DNA from: Amoebophrya sp. A120
Taxonomy: Eukaryota; Sar; Dinophyceae; Syndiniales; Amoebophryaceae
Assembly: GCA_905178155.1 (NCBI GenBank)
Contig: CAJINV010000003.1
Location: forward strand, 10,984,388 to 11,048,387
DNA length: 64,000 nucleotides
Reading direction: 5' to 3'
Shown here: positions 11,069-22,337 of the stretch, in pieces
Position numbering within the stretch: position 1 is the stretch's first letter
Layout of the letters: every line of letters begins with the position of its first letter
The notes under the pieces: model-generated
What the model saw: the letters and a program-made list of their open reading frames with translations, nothing else
Told to the model about the DNA's origin: nothing
The model's database searches: none
Translations under genes and position numbers: made by a program

Positions 11069-14000
11069 AATATCAATTCGCTACAGACGAAGGGCAGATT
11101 CCTGCGGGAGTACCTCCGGGATCAACGCGCCGGTGCGGTGCTGCTTACCGAGGTGAGAATGGGGCTGCCTGAGCTACAGCGGCTGGTTGCGAGGTCCCTC
11201 CCTGAATACCGCCTGGTGTCGAGCTCGCAGAGGGCGGGCGACGAAGCAGACAAGGGGGGGGGATGCGCGATACTCATCCGCATGGGGCTTGGCGCAGATG
11301 TTCGCCCCCTCCCGGACGAGATCTTGGCCCAGGCACGAAAGCCCCCCGGAGGCAAACGACCTGCCGTGGAGGTATGTGGATGCCAGTTTTGGAACGCAGG
11401 AAGGGTTGTTCTGGAGGTGTTGTGCGTTTATGTGCCACCCAGGTCCCGCCCGACGTATACGCAGCTCAAGCAACTTACCGCCACAGACCACCGCGGCCCG
11501 GCACCGGCCTCGCGACTTTTGATGGGGGACTTCAACGTGGGCACATGGAGGAAGGGGTTCTCCGACTGGATAGCAAAAGACGATCTGTGGAACCTCCTCC
11601 ACCCGGACGAGGTTACCTTCCCGCTCGCCAAAACGCAGCCTGATAAAATTCTCTTCGCACCGGGAGAAGAGCTTCCGGAGAATCTTACTGAGCTGTTTCT
11701 GGAGGAAGGACTCGCGGAAGCGCCTGAGGAAGGGGCGCGGTACCCGGGGAGGGCCATCGATTCAGATGGCCTCTCAAATCATGCAGCGATTGAGATCCCG
11801 ATTTGTAGCAAAATCTTCGCGGACAGGGCGGTGCCCGAGAACGCGCACTGGGAGCGGGAACATTTCGGGGAGAAATTTTTCCTGAAAAAGATGGGGAAAG
11901 AAGACTGGGCCCGAGTCAATGAAGAAATCGCTGCAAAACTGGCTGCCAGACAGGCGGAGTGGGACGAAGCAAAGAAGAACAGGCAGGGGGACAGACTCTG
12001 GAGCATCCTTCTCCAAGAACTCCAGACGGCGTTCCGCGCGTACCGGGCCCCCCTCAGTGGCAGGCTCGCGCACCCGGACACAGAAAAAACTTTTGCCGAG
12101 CACAACGTCTGGCATCCGGATATCAAGCGGTGGGAGGAACTCCGAAAGACGAACAGCCAGGCAGCACGGGTACTGCGCCGGCAGATTGAGGGGGACGCCT
12201 GGAGGCGGTATATCGCGGACCATAAGGTGACGACGTCGTCGCTATGGCGGTACCTTGCAAGAGAAGAGGGCAGAAGGCCCCGGCGCAAACGCCCGCCGGA
12301 GGAGCCGCTCAAGCTGTTCGGGTCCAGCTTTGTGACAGACCGAGAAAAAGCCCAAGCTTGGGCGACTTGGTTTAATCGCAAGTACTTAGGGGATGACGAA
12401 AAAAGTGCCGAAAACGGGGTGGAGACAAAACCGACGAAAAGGGCGGACATAGCGCCCGAGCTAACTCCAGAGGTGCGCAACTGGCTCCGTGAAGAGGAGC
12501 CGCCAGACCCGGTCACAACGGGGGAAGTGCAGCGCGCGCTAAAGGTGGCAAAGCGTAACAAAACGCCGGGGGAGGACGGGGTGACCAACGAGATGCTGCT
12601 GTTCTCCCCGGCTACACACGCTCCCCTGGCTGACCTCTTCTCGGTCATTCTCAGCGGAGCCAAGATCCCACCAATGCTGTGCCGCGCGATGGTCATCCTG
12701 CTCGAGAAGCCCGGCAAGGATGGGTCCAAGGCCACCGGGTATCGGCCGATATCGCTTCTGCCTGTGGCGGTCAAAACCCTTGAGAGGGTGGTTCTCTGGC
12801 GAATGCAGAAAACCATGCGCACGCAAGATGCGGCAGGGGAGGAGCTTTTCTCAAAGAGCCAACACGCCTTCCGGCCGCATGTGGGATGCGACCAGCAAAT
12901 CGCCGAGATCCTCCACTGGACCTCCACCCGGCTGGCAAGGGGCAAGCATGTCGGGTGGATTAGTACCGACATAACAGGCGCCTACGATAGCGCTCGGGCC
13001 GGGAAGCTTCTGGAAGAATGCAGGGCCATGGGCGTCACACCGGGGTGCGGCCGTTTCATCCATGCATGGATGATTCACAGACATTTCCGGGTCCGCTTCG
13101 GGGAGGACGTGTCCACATACCGGGAATGTGTCTCAGGTCTTCCCCAGGGGGGGATCGCATCCCCCTCCTTGTGGAACATCCTGATTGACCGTCTCCCGAA
13201 AAGGTTGAGGGAGAGGAACCTGGGACGAAATACAGAGGCAGAAGTCCACTTTTATGCCGACGACGGCGTGCTAATGGTCGCGGCGGACAGCAGGGGCCAA
13301 CTCGCCAAAGCGCTGCGAAGACTAGCGGCCGCGCTCCGGGAGGAGCTCCGCACCCTCGGGCTGAACCTGGACGCCGAGAAAACAAAATGCCTGATTTTCG
13401 ATGGCACCCTGGTGGGCAAGGAAATGCAGCACAGAGAAACGCGCCGCAAAGAGTTCGCACAAGCGCCGACACCCTCCGGGGCCAGCTGCGTCGACCTTCC
13501 GTGGGAGGCGGCGCCGCTCGACGGCCTTCCGTTCGAACAGGTTTCGGTCCACAGGGTGTTGGGGGTCCAGGTCGACCATCTTCTGCATTTTGGACCGCAC
13601 GTCAAAGCAGTTACAGAGAAGGTGCGACGGAGGTTGCCCATCCTAAAGCGCCTCTCCAGCTACTCGTGGGGACTCGAGCCGTACGTCTTCACACAGACCA
13701 TCCGTGCCCTCATCACCCAGTCGGTGACATGGGGCGTGGCGGGGTGGGGAACGTATGCCCCCGCGCCAGTCCTCAAACGGCTGAACACCGATGCGCTAAA
13801 CATTGCGCAACGCCTCGCGATCGGAGGGGTCCGAACAATGCGGCTGGAGGCGCTGCGGATGCTCTCCCTCTCGACCTCCATCCAAAACGCGTACACGCGA
13901 GGGGTCGCGTCCCTCATCGATGCGAGCCTCCGGGGCCCCGAAACACACCTCAGAAACACCCTGGCAGCGCGGCTAAGTAGACCTGGGCGGGCCACGGGAA

Positions 14001-15358
14001 GCGCCGGGGGGGGAAAGTGGGTGGAAGCCGCGTCCCCGCTGCAGATCCCACTCGCCAAGCTGGAAGGGGCCGAGGAAAACCAAATCCTTTCCGCAATGGG
14101 GGGCGATACAACCTTCGCAGGGTGCTACTACCACAAAGAGGGGGCGGGCACAGGCTTGAGACCAGCCGCGGACACAAGTGCGCCGCCATGCTTCAACTCG
14201 TACGCCCCCGAACTCGGGGACGAATTTGGAAAGTTCAGCGAGGCGGGCTGGATATCCCATGGGGTTCGGCTGCTGCGCAAAACAGGGTGGTGCTACGACG
14301 CAGTGGCACCATTCCGGGCTGTGCCAATGATCGACGCGGATAACATAGAATTCGAAACCCGTGACCCGGACCCGGTCGAAATTGGGAACCGGGGGCGGAA
14401 GCACGTGGCGGCGGGGGGAGTGCTACTGGCCACAGACGGAAGTTTTTCGGGGAAGACCAAGAGAGGGGCTGCGGCAACAGTGGCGGCAACATTGGGGCGA
14501 ACAAAATGTTGCGCCTACAGAAGGGCAAAAACCAGCAGCGCCTACGCTATGGAGCGTCTGGGACTCGAGCGCGGCCTCACAGAACTCCTATGGGGCACGC
14601 ATTGGGAGGACAAACGCAACAAGCAAACGGAGGTCCTAGTGCTGGTGGACAGCCTGAGCCTCGTGGAGCGACTTGCGAAACTGCTAGGCACGACGCTGGA
14701 TGGCGCCGACCAGGACGTCAGGCTTGCGGAACTGTTGGGCCAAGTGGCGGCCCGGTATAAAAGTGTGCGGCTGGTATTTGTACCGGCGCACTGCGGCAAC
14801 GACGCCAACGAATTGGCGGACACCATATGCACGCACGCGTGCGAAGGCGTGCCGACGCCACAGGAGGTTCGGGAAATGGATCCGCCCTGCCACGAAGAAA
14901 TCAAGGCCGCGCTGGTCGCACAACTGGAGGAGGAGGAGGCGGAGGCAATGCGCCGACTGGCGGAGGAGGGCTCGAGATCCGGCGAAATATTCAAGGACCT
15001 CCAGCTGACCCGAGCAAAGATCAGGGATATTTACCGAGCGGCTCGCGGGGAGGGGCGATGGCTCCAAAAGACGCTCGGGGACGTTGCCGGGGCAACAAGG
15101 TTCAAGAAAATTACAGAAGAAGGACTACGCGTGACAAACTGCCCCCGGTGCAAAGACACAATGGACTCATGGCAACACATCAGGCTATGTCACGAGTATC
15201 GCCACCTGGGTGGGCTCCAATCGGCGGACGTGATCCTGGATTTTCTCCGGACGGTCCGGGACGCGGAGTTTCCGGTCTCCGAACAAGGCTCCACTACCGA
15301 GGAAGAGGAAGAAGGACAAGATGAAGCCCAGTCGACTGGGGTCGACCCACAGTCATGA
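10958..15358 (+). CDS. LINE ORF2: endonuclease, reverse transcriptase, RNase H
   Basis: About 1466 open codons after the TGA. The AP-like endonuclease spans about 11050-11800: LNINSL at its start, LLTEVRMG, LLMGDFNVG (GDFN catalytic block, about 11515) and SNHAAIE near its end. The reverse transcriptase spans about 12520-13500: YRPISLLPV, QHAFRPHVGC, ISTDITGAYD, GLPQGGIASPSLWN and the catalytic YADD at about 13255. An RNase H domain spans about 14400-14850, with a first Asp in LLATDGSFSG, Glu in MERLGLERGL, Asp in LVDSLSL and a final PAHCGNDANELAD. A CCHC knuckle (CPRC, then HIRLC) lies near 15140-15190. All catalytic residues appear intact. There is no usable ATG ahead of the endonuclease, so expression probably depends on readthrough or reinitiation. 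It nicks target DNA and primes reverse transcription of its own RNA. Confidence 0.93.
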   Translation, partial: LFKETRKNDSNKKEGHTGANKKTRSRGGDERCNFLHLNINSLQTKGRFLREYLRDQRAGAVLLTEVRMGLPELQRLVARSLPEYRLVSSSQRAGDEADKGGGCAILIRMGLGADVRPLPDEILAQARKPPGGKRPAVEVCGCQFWNAGRVVLEVLCVYVPPRSRPTYTQLKQLTATDHRGPAPASRLLMGDFNVGTWRKGFSDWIAKDDLWNLLHPDEVTFPLAKTQPDKILFAPGEELPENLTELFLEEGLAEAPEEGARYPGRAIDSDGLSNHAAIEIPICSKIFADRAVPENAHWEREHFGEKFFLKKMGKEDWARVNEEIAAKLAARQAEWDEAKKNRQGDRLWSILLQELQTAFRAYRAPLSGRLAHPDTEKTFAEHNVWHPDIKRWEELRKTNSQAARVLRRQIEGDAWRRYIADHKVTTSSLWRYLAREEGRRPRRKRPPEEPLKLFGSSFVTDREKAQAWATWFNRKYLGDDEKSAENGVETKPTKRADIAPELTPEVRNWLREEEPPDPVTTGEVQRALKVAKRNKTPGEDGVTNEMLLFSPATHAPLADLFSVILSGAKIPPMLCRAMVILLEKPGKDGSKATGYRPISLLPVAVKTLERVVLWRMQKTMRTQDAAGEELFSKSQHAFRPHVGCDQQIAEILHWTSTRLARGKHVGWISTDITGAYDSARAGKLLEECRAMGVTPGCGRFIHAWMIHRHFRVRFGEDVSTYRECVSGLPQGGIASPSLWNILIDRLPKRLRERNLGRNTEAEVHFYADDGVLMVAADSRGQLAKALRRLAAALREELRTLGLNLDAEKTKCLIFDGTLVGKEMQHRETRRKEFAQAPTPSGASCVDLPWEAAPLDGLPFEQVSVHRVLGVQVDHLLHFGPHVKAVTEKVRRRLPILKRLSSYSWGLEPYVFTQTIRALITQSVTWGVAGWGTYAPAPVLKRLNTDALNIAQRLAIGGVRTMRLEALRMLSLSTSIQNAYTRGVASLIDASLRGPETHLRNTLAARLSRPGRATGSAGGGKWVEAASPLQIPLAKLEGAEENQILSAMGGDTTFAGCYYHKEGAGTGLRPAADTSAPPCFNSYAPELGDEFGKFSEAGWISHGVRLLRKTGWCYDAVAPFRAVPMIDADNIEFETRDPDPVEIGNRGRKHVAAGGVLLATDGSFSGKTKRGAAATVAATLGRTKCCAYRRAKTSSAYAMERLGLERGLTELLWGTHWEDKRNKQTEVLVLVDSLSLVERLAKLLGTTLDGADQDVRLAELLGQVAARYKSVRLVFVPAHCGNDANELADTICTHACEGVPTPQEVREMDPPCHEEIKAALVAQLEEEEAEAMRRLAEEGSRSGEIFKDLQLTRAKIRDIYRAARGEGRWLQKTLGDVAGATRFKKITEEGLRVTNCPRCKDTMDSWQHIRLCHEYRHLGGLQSADVILDFLRTVRDAEFPVSEQGSTTEEEEEGQDEAQSTGVDPQS

Positions 15359-16071
15359 GCACGGAGAGAAAAATAAATGTTGCGGTTGGGTGAAGTAAAA
15401 TTAATGATGTCAGGCACGACAAAAACAGATGTCATACTGGCCGCCATATCAAGGTGTATGGAAATTTGCAATTGCCGCGCCCACCCATAGGCCGGCCAGG
15501 GCGGTCCCAGCCACAGGACTGCTCTGAAAAACCTATATCTCAGTTTTTGTTGCACTGGTCCGAGAAAAGAGTTCGTGAGTCCCTGGAGAGAAACTTGTCT
15601 CCAAAGTTTGTCGGCTGTCTCGTGTTCGAGAGGATGATGCGCAGGCGTCCAACAAGCGCGTGAGAGCGACCAAATGATCACCATCGCGGTTACACACTAT
15701 GATCCGATGCTGTGCGTTCTCGATCCTGCGATCGCGTTGATGTCTTGTGCTGTGTCAAAAATCTCTCGTCCCGCGGACGAAAACCGCATGCAGCAGCCGC
15801 AAACTGAACATGGGTCACGACAAATGCGCCTCGTCATGGGCGTTGGGGGCCGCCCGCAAGGAGCGGGTGTCCTCGGGAAGCACCTGCGCATGCACGCCCA
15901 GGAACCCACGACGGTAGGATAGGATACGGCACTGCTGTGTCGTCCTGCACCCCCCCCGCGTATGCAGGTCCCAAGCCCGGTGATCCTGGGGCGGAAACCG
16001 GGGAAATGCCTAGGGGAACTTGGTCTGGCAGCAATCACACTGTAACACCATAAACCTAGAGTAGTAGTAGT
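15359..16071 (+). other. LINE 3' untranslated region
   Basis: About 700 bp between the ORF2 stop and the TTTAGCC array, with no coding signal. It ends in GTAGTAGTAG followed directly by TTTTAGCC. LINE reverse transcription starts at the RNA 3' end, so this segment should include the sequence recognised by the enzyme. Confidence 0.6.
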
Positions 16072-17373
16072 TTTAGCCTTTAGCCTTTAGCCTTTAGCCT
16101 TTAGCCTTTAGCCTTTAGCCTTTAGCCTTTAGCCTTTAGCCTTTAGCCTTTAGCCTTTAGCCTTTAGCCTTTAGCCTTTAGCCTTTAGCCTTTAGCCTTT
16201 AGCCTTTAGCCTTTAGCCTTTAGCCTTTAGCCTTTAGCCTTTAGCCTTTAGCCTTTAGCCTTTAGCCTTTAGCCTTTAGCCTTTAGCCTTTAGCCTTTAG
16301 CCTTTAGCCTTTAGCCTTTAGCCTTTAGCCTTTAGCCTTTAGCCTTTAGCCTTTAGCCTTTAGCCTTTAGCCTTTAGCCTTTAGCCTTTAGCCTTTAGCC
16401 TTTAGCCTTTAGCCTTTAGCCTTTAGCCTTTAGCCTTTAGCCTTTAGCCTTTAGCCTTTAGCCTTTAGCCTTTAGCCTTTAGCCTTTAGCCTTTAGCCTT
16501 TAGCCTTTAGCCTTTAGCCTTTAGCCTTTAGCCTTTAGCCTTTAGCCTTTAGCCTTTAGCCTTTAGCCTTTAGCCTTTAGCCTTTAGCCTTTAGCCTTTA
16601 GCCTTTAGCCTTTAGCCTTTAGCCTTTAGCCTTTAGCCTTTAGCCTTTAGCCTTTAGCCTTTAGCCTTTAGCCTTTAGCCTTTAGCCTTTAGCCTTTAGC
16701 CTTTAGCCTTTAGCCTTTAGCCTTTAGCCTTTAGCCTTTAGCCTTTAGCCTTTAGCCTTTAGCCTTTAGCCTTTAGCCTTTAGCCTTTAGCCTTTAGCCT
16801 TTAGCCTTTAGCCTTTAGCCTTTAGCCTTTAGCCTTTAGCCTTTAGCCTTTAGCCTTTAGCCTTTAGCCTTTAGCCTTTAGCCTTTAGCCTTTAGCCTTT
16901 AGCCTTTAGCCTTTAGCCTTTAGCCTTTAGCCTTTAGCCTTTAGCCTTTAGCCTTTAGCCTTTAGCCTTTAGCCTTTAGCCTTTAGCCTTTAGCCTTTAG
17001 CCTTTAGCCTTTAGCCTTTAGCCTTTAGCCTTTAGCCTTTAGCCTTTAGCCTTTAGCCTTTAGCCTTTAGCCTTTAGCCTTTAGCCTTTAGCCTTTAGCC
17101 TTTAGCCTTTAGCCTTTAGCCTTTAGCCTTTAGCCTTTAGCCTTTAGCCTTTAGCCTTTAGCCTTTAGCCTTTAGCCTTTAGCCTTTAGCCTTTAGCCTT
17201 TAGCCTTTAGCCTTTAGCCTTTAGCCTTTAGCCTTTAGCCTTTAGCCTTTAGCCTTTGGCCTTTAGCCTTTAGCCTTTGGCCTTTGGCCTTTGGCCTTTG
17301 GCCTTTGGCCTTTGGCCTTTGGCCTTTGGCCTTTGGCCTTTGGCCTTTGGCCTTTGGCCTTTGGCCTTTCGCC
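16072..17373. repeat. TTTAGCC heptanucleotide tandem array
   Basis: About 170 nearly perfect copies of TTTAGCC (16072 to about 17258), then a short mixed zone, then about 13 copies of the variant TTTGGCC to about 17370. The variant is confined to one end, which points to expansion of a mutated unit rather than random decay. The unit resembles but does not match the TTTAGGG telomere repeat used by many plants and dinoflagellates. Open frames across it are repeat artefacts. Confidence 0.97.
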
Positions 17374-18130
17374 TGCTTTTTTACTTTTTGCCTTTAGCTT
17401 TTGTTTTTTGTTTTTACTTTTTGGCTTTAAGTTGCGGAATAATACTAGTTTGGCCGTCACACTCTTACTCTTAGCAAGGGATAGACTATTCTGGAGGTTT
17501 GGTATAGAGAAGTGATGACCTACTTGAACATGAACAATGAAGAGAGAAGTAAAAAGCCGCGCTCTTCCGAACCAAGGATGCGCCACTTGGTCCTCGTCGC
17601 GATCTGGCATTAGGTTTTTGCAGATCAGCCACACATAATTTGTCTCTCATTTAGAAGAAAAGATCATCGGAAATTGATCATGCGTTTCGCCGCAGCTGCA
17701 GAGCTATGGCCCTTTCCGACTTCCTAAAAGTGGTCAGTGTGGTAAATGATAGAGGCGCGCAAATTTGAGGAAAAACGATCCAAACGGCACTGAAAAAAGT
17801 GGTTTTGCATCCTTTTTGTCTACAGTTGAGCCGTTCTTTTGATGAATTTCTTCTGAGACCCATTTGGTATGTATGCTTTTCAACAGCACCAGTGGAGCAT
17901 TTTTTTTTTCGGTTACTCTCGGGGGTTCATGGATTTGCAATCTTGACGTTGATCATCTCCTATAAAATGGTAGCTTGTTGCTCCTGCAAGTGAATGTAGA
18001 AGTAGAAGATCGCGATGTAAATGAAAATGCGATTACGAGTTGTAGTGTAAGTGAGAGCATTGCCAACTCAAAACGAATAGTGTTAGTGGCGCTTGAATAT
18101 TAAACTTCCAATAGTTATAAATTAATCAAA
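17374..18130. other. Intergenic region upstream of the Hsp70-like gene
   Basis: Begins with a T-rich degenerate tract (17374-17435) similar to the one upstream of the LINE at 8318-8395. The remainder has no gene. The last 20 bp before the start codon are AT-rich (TTATAAATTAATCAAA). Confidence 0.5.
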
Positions 18131-20554
18131 ATGTCTCAGTGGATTTTGATCGCGGGCGCTGCCCTGGTGGGTCTTTCCGCATGGCTGGCGTCGATCGGGT
18201 TTCAAGGCAGAAAACATGTCCTTGGCATAGACCTCGGAACGACGTTCTCTGTTGTCGCAGTGAAGCGTAACGGCACGGTGGAGGTTATCCCAAACCATGA
18301 AACAGGAAAACTTCTGACGCCCTCCGTGGTTTCCTACGTAAAAAACGCCATGACGGACCCAGAGCGAAAGTACATGAAATTCGACAAGGAATTCGCACAT
18401 TTTCTGGTGGGTGAGAAGGCTCTCGAGCGGCGTGCAGCAAGTCCAAGCGATACAATTTACCATGCAAAACGTATTTACTCAGAAGATACTCGGCTGCTGT
18501 CTTCTTTTTTATCTGTCTTTTTCTCGTATTCGAGTAGACACAGAAGAACTTATAAAAAAACCTTGTTACCCCAGACGAACTTGCAGCTGCACTGTTTCTC
18601 GTTGTTTTGATGATATTTTTTCATTTATTCAACGAACTACACCCCGGTTCTATTCATCAATCCTCTTCGTCTGAATCTTTACATAGGTTTCATCGGGAAA
18701 TCCGTGTTCGAGACGACTGCGGAAATCGCCGAGCATCCATTTCGAATAGGGAACCGAGATGTGAATAGCACCGAGCTTCTCCGATCGCTCGCAAAAGATT
18801 TGGGAGCACCTGGCGCCACACGTTCCGAGGACCAATTTTCCCAAACGGTCGAGGCACTCGCGGAGTGCGTCGAAGAAGCACGAACGAGTAGAACTACGAC
18901 TACCATTGCAGCTACAGGAGAAACCATGCAAAGTACAACTAGGGCAACTGCCGATGATGTCGCGGCCACAGCGCACGACTCGCAGGACGGCGCTTTTGCG
19001 TTCTTGGACGAAGATGACTCCACCATTAAGAATGCAGGCGCGCTAGCGGCTTGTTTGAAGGCAAAGCGAAAAACTCCGATGCCAGCAGCGGTTGAGGAAG
19101 ATTCTACGTACCAGGCTGTGCGGGAAGTCGTATTCAATCACACGCAGGCCGAGTTTCGAGTTCTGGACACAAAGTGGCGCACTCCGGTGGACATCGGCAC
19201 AGCAATTGTGAAAAAACTTCGGGACGTATGAGAGTGCACAACTGCAGCTCGGAGATTTCCCTCCTCCATCTCATAATTCGAACTACATGAGCAGCAACAG
19301 AAGATGAAACTGCGCAAATTTATATTGTGGCATCCACACGAGAAAAACGTCTGGTCCGCGCGGGAGGTTTGCGCACAACTATTGTTTGTTGAGGGTCCAC
19401 CCTTATTTGTCTGTGATGCGGGCAGTGCAGCTTAGAAATAAAAAACAAAATGATGCGAAATTGGTGCTTTACTTTCTCATGGAAAATGATGACAGCAGGA
19501 GCGGACGTCGTGCACTCTCATAGGACGCCGCAGAGACGTACCTTGGCCACGGTGTCGCGGACTGCGTCATCTGCGTACCTGCGAAGTTCGGGAAGCTGGA
19601 AATCCAAAAGACGCACGAGGTTTTTTCGAAAGCGGGTTTTCGGGTCGCGCGGATTATGGACGAGCCCACCGCTGCTGCGGTTGCGTATGGTAACTACGTA
19701 CGTAGCTCCTGCTGCATTCGTTCTGTATTTTTAACTAGCATTGACGCATTTGCATCCTCGCGCATGAGGAGGAGCAGGAGCGAGGGCTGTGGCTCTTGCT
19801 CATCGCCAATTTTCTTTTGCTCGCAAAAGCGAGATCTTAAAAAAATTAAAATTTATACAGAGGACATAAATTAAGAACAAGCAGGCCGCATGCAATTATT
19901 CACCTTGAAGATCATTTTGAAGCCTTTTGCTTCGTCGAGACGAACGATGAAAGTCATCAGCAGATGCAGATGAAGCAGGTTGTATATTGGATGCATCTTC
20001 ACTTCTTTCCCTCTACTTCTTCAGGTCTGCACAAGAGCGCAACGGGCAAAACAGTGATCGTGTACGACCTGGGTGGCGGCACGCTGGATGCGTCATTGTT
20101 GCACATTTCGACGAAGGCGGTCAACGTGCTGGGGACTTCGGGCGATGACCACCTCGGCGGCTCGGATTTCGACCATGCCATGCTGCACCTGTTGCAACAG
20201 AAGTGCGCGGCAACCGAGCACAGGGAAACGGCAAACCCGGAAACTGCCGAGAATCTAAAGAAGCAGTTCAGTAGCGAGCAGAGCGCGAGCATCTGCGGGA
20301 CGTCGGTCACGCGGACAGAATTTGAAGAGACCGCAAAGGAATTGTTCGCCCGAGCGCTGGCGCCGGTCGAGCAGGTGCTGTCGGACCAGATGATGAAGCC
20401 AAAGGACATCCACCACGTGGTCTTGGTCGGGGGGGCCAGCCGCATGCCGAGAATACGAGCGATGCTGGCCGATCTGTTCGGGCAGGAAAAACTCAACATG
20501 GATCTGGATCCCGATCTCACAGTCGCAATCGGCGCCGCAAACATCGATCAATAA
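18131..20554 (+). CDS. HSPA13/Stch-like Hsp70 (ATPase domain only)
   Basis: Four exons, 18131-18470, 18687-19225, 19524-19689 and 20025-20554, all GT-AG and frame-consistent, give 524 residues. An N-terminal hydrophobic anchor (about residues 4-22) is followed by the Hsp70 signature GIDLGTTFSVV, the segment TIYHAKRFIGK formed across intron 1, MDEPTAAAVAYG across intron 3, DLGGGTLDASLL and VVLVGGASRMPRIRAML. The protein stops just after DPDLTVAIGAA, so the peptide-binding domain and lid are absent. Together with the signal anchor, this is the plan of microsomal HSPA13/Stch. An acidic, Thr/Ala-rich insert near 18890-19060 is lineage-specific. Likely role: a luminal or membrane-attached ATPase in the secretory pathway. 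Alternative: a divergent BiP-like chaperone that lost its C-terminus. Confidence 0.9.
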
Positions 20555-22337
20555 AAACCGAATGTGAGTTGATATCGCTGCTTCGCGTCTCCTCCAACAC
20601 AAGCCCGAGCAACCTGTATAGAAGTACTTGTAAGTTGGACGTCGACGTCGAGTCGTGGAAAGATTTGAAGACGACCACTGCGGCTCTCTGGATCGTGGTC
20701 TTCCTCTTCGTCATACGGATATTTGGAGGAAAATCTTGTCCCATGAGATCATGAACCGGGGGCCGCCGGATGAATCTGATTTGGGATCCGCAACGTCGAC
20801 TGGGTTGTTCGGAACTCGACCTATTTGCCGCGTCTTCACTCTTGAACTTGATGCAACTTCTTATCTTGGCGTTCTTGCATAAAAGTTGTGGCACCAGCAC
20901 GGGAGGCATGACGCCCACTCTTGAATATGACAACAAATGTTGATCTTCGGGTCTGCACAGCAATTCCAATTCCGGGACAGACGAGCGAGCAGGCTCTTTC
21001 GTTCTACAACTACAACGAGTGGAAATTACTAATGATGATGGGAGGTGTATGTGATCTCGCATCTCAATCCGGTGGCGGTGGAGGTTTGATTTTATTTTTA
21101 GTGGATTGATGGGTGTGGACCTGTGCCTGACTTCAGAAAGGTGATTGAAGCACGAGGATGTGTGTTGGCATAGTACTTACGTTGGTTTATTTCCCGTCAC
21201 TTGTTTTAAAAATCATCCTAATGCGTGCGCGCGAAGCGCCTCACTCGCCACCGCCAACATAGTTTTTGATTCGCTGAGTGACACCGGCAGCACAATCGAG
21301 AACGAGCCGCATCCTCGCTGTATTGATTCATTATGGTTTGTCACGTTTATATCTTTGGTCTAACAACTAGAACTACTGACTCAAGTCCGGAGCATATAAT
21401 TACGCGTGGACGTCATGGCGCGTCATGATTGCAATTTTCTATCAAGAGACGAAGTACACACACGAATGACAAACCAACACGACAAAAGCGACACGGAATT
21501 TTTGGCCACAGCGACGACACGATGAAGCGACTAGTACAGAACAAGTAAACCTCATCTTTCCACCTGTGGTCCTTGCCCAGGAGCACACGTAGCAACAATA
21601 CTGCGGCTTCGTTCAATGTATCAGTTACTTGCCCAATCGCAATCCACCAAGACACGCTTGATTCAGAAGATTCTCATGATCCGTGTTCGGTCACCTGTCA
21701 ATGTCAATCTGAAGTCGAAAAACGTAGCATATTGTGCACCACATCCACACGAGCTGGCGTGGGCTTCATCAAACATTCGGTCATGCTAGGTCGTATGTAA
21801 GGAGAAAAGAAGCGTCGGTATCACAGATCAACGTTGTCCTCGGCACTCATTCTTGCGCCATGTCGATGTCGCAGTACCAATATGAGGACCCGCGTCTTTC
21901 ATATTCGCTCTTCCTCTTTCTTTCGTTCGGTAGATGTTGAGGACGATCGATAATTTATTGCTTCTATGTTTATTTCAATGCAGCTGCAGGGCAGAGGCAG
22001 ACACTACATACCCGTCCCAGTTATACGCCTCTTAGTACGCAATTATGATAATCGTTGTAGAAAATTTTTAACGGCTACAGTATCATGTTCATGTTGTCAA
22101 CATTAAACTAGTCTCAAAGTTCAAGCCAAAGTGTCTCGTGCCTACGAGGCCCGCTAGTGCTTATCTATACTCTCATCAAGCATGATGAATGCCCTGCTTT
22201 AAAGGTGGGAGCGTTGAGAATAAGATCGATTGTTCGTCATCTTAGTCTGGAAGAGAGTCCCGCCCATACCAGACATAACTTTCGCTGTCGTCGTAGAGTT
22301 CTTCATCCCTCCTTGAAAATTATCTCCATCCGAAGCA
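20555..22337. other. Intergenic, 1.8 kb, no gene seen
   Basis: Only short frames under 80 codons on either strand and no recognisable motif or repeat. Composition is close to balanced and lacks the codon bias of the genes around it. It presumably holds the Hsp70 3' end and the promoter of the membrane-protein gene. Confidence 0.5.

Larger units (their letters stand above)
8400..16071 (+). mobile_element. LINE (non-LTR) retrotransposon with RNase H
   Basis: A single near-complete element: 5' UTR (approximate start), ORF1 8972-10957, ORF2 10958-15358, and a 3' UTR of about 700 bp that ends against a TTTAGCC array instead of a poly(A) tail. The order of domains, ORF1 then AP-endonuclease, reverse transcriptase, RNase H and a terminal CCHC knuckle, is that of I/R1-like LINE groups. 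No internal frameshift or extra stop was seen, which suggests a young or selected copy. Outer limits are estimates. Confidence 0.85.

Noticed and set aside
11779-12972. Minus-strand open frame (397 codons) within the LINE
   Set aside because: It is antisense to intact endonuclease and reverse transcriptase coding sequence; a composition shadow.
16072-17373. Array taken as a telomere or a CRISPR array
   Set aside because: The unit is TTTAGCC, not TTTAGGG, and it lies internally between a LINE and a gene; there are no spacers.
17263-17634. Open frames across the TTTAGCC/TTTGGCC array
   Set aside because: They are repeat-generated peptides with a period of seven residues, not genes.
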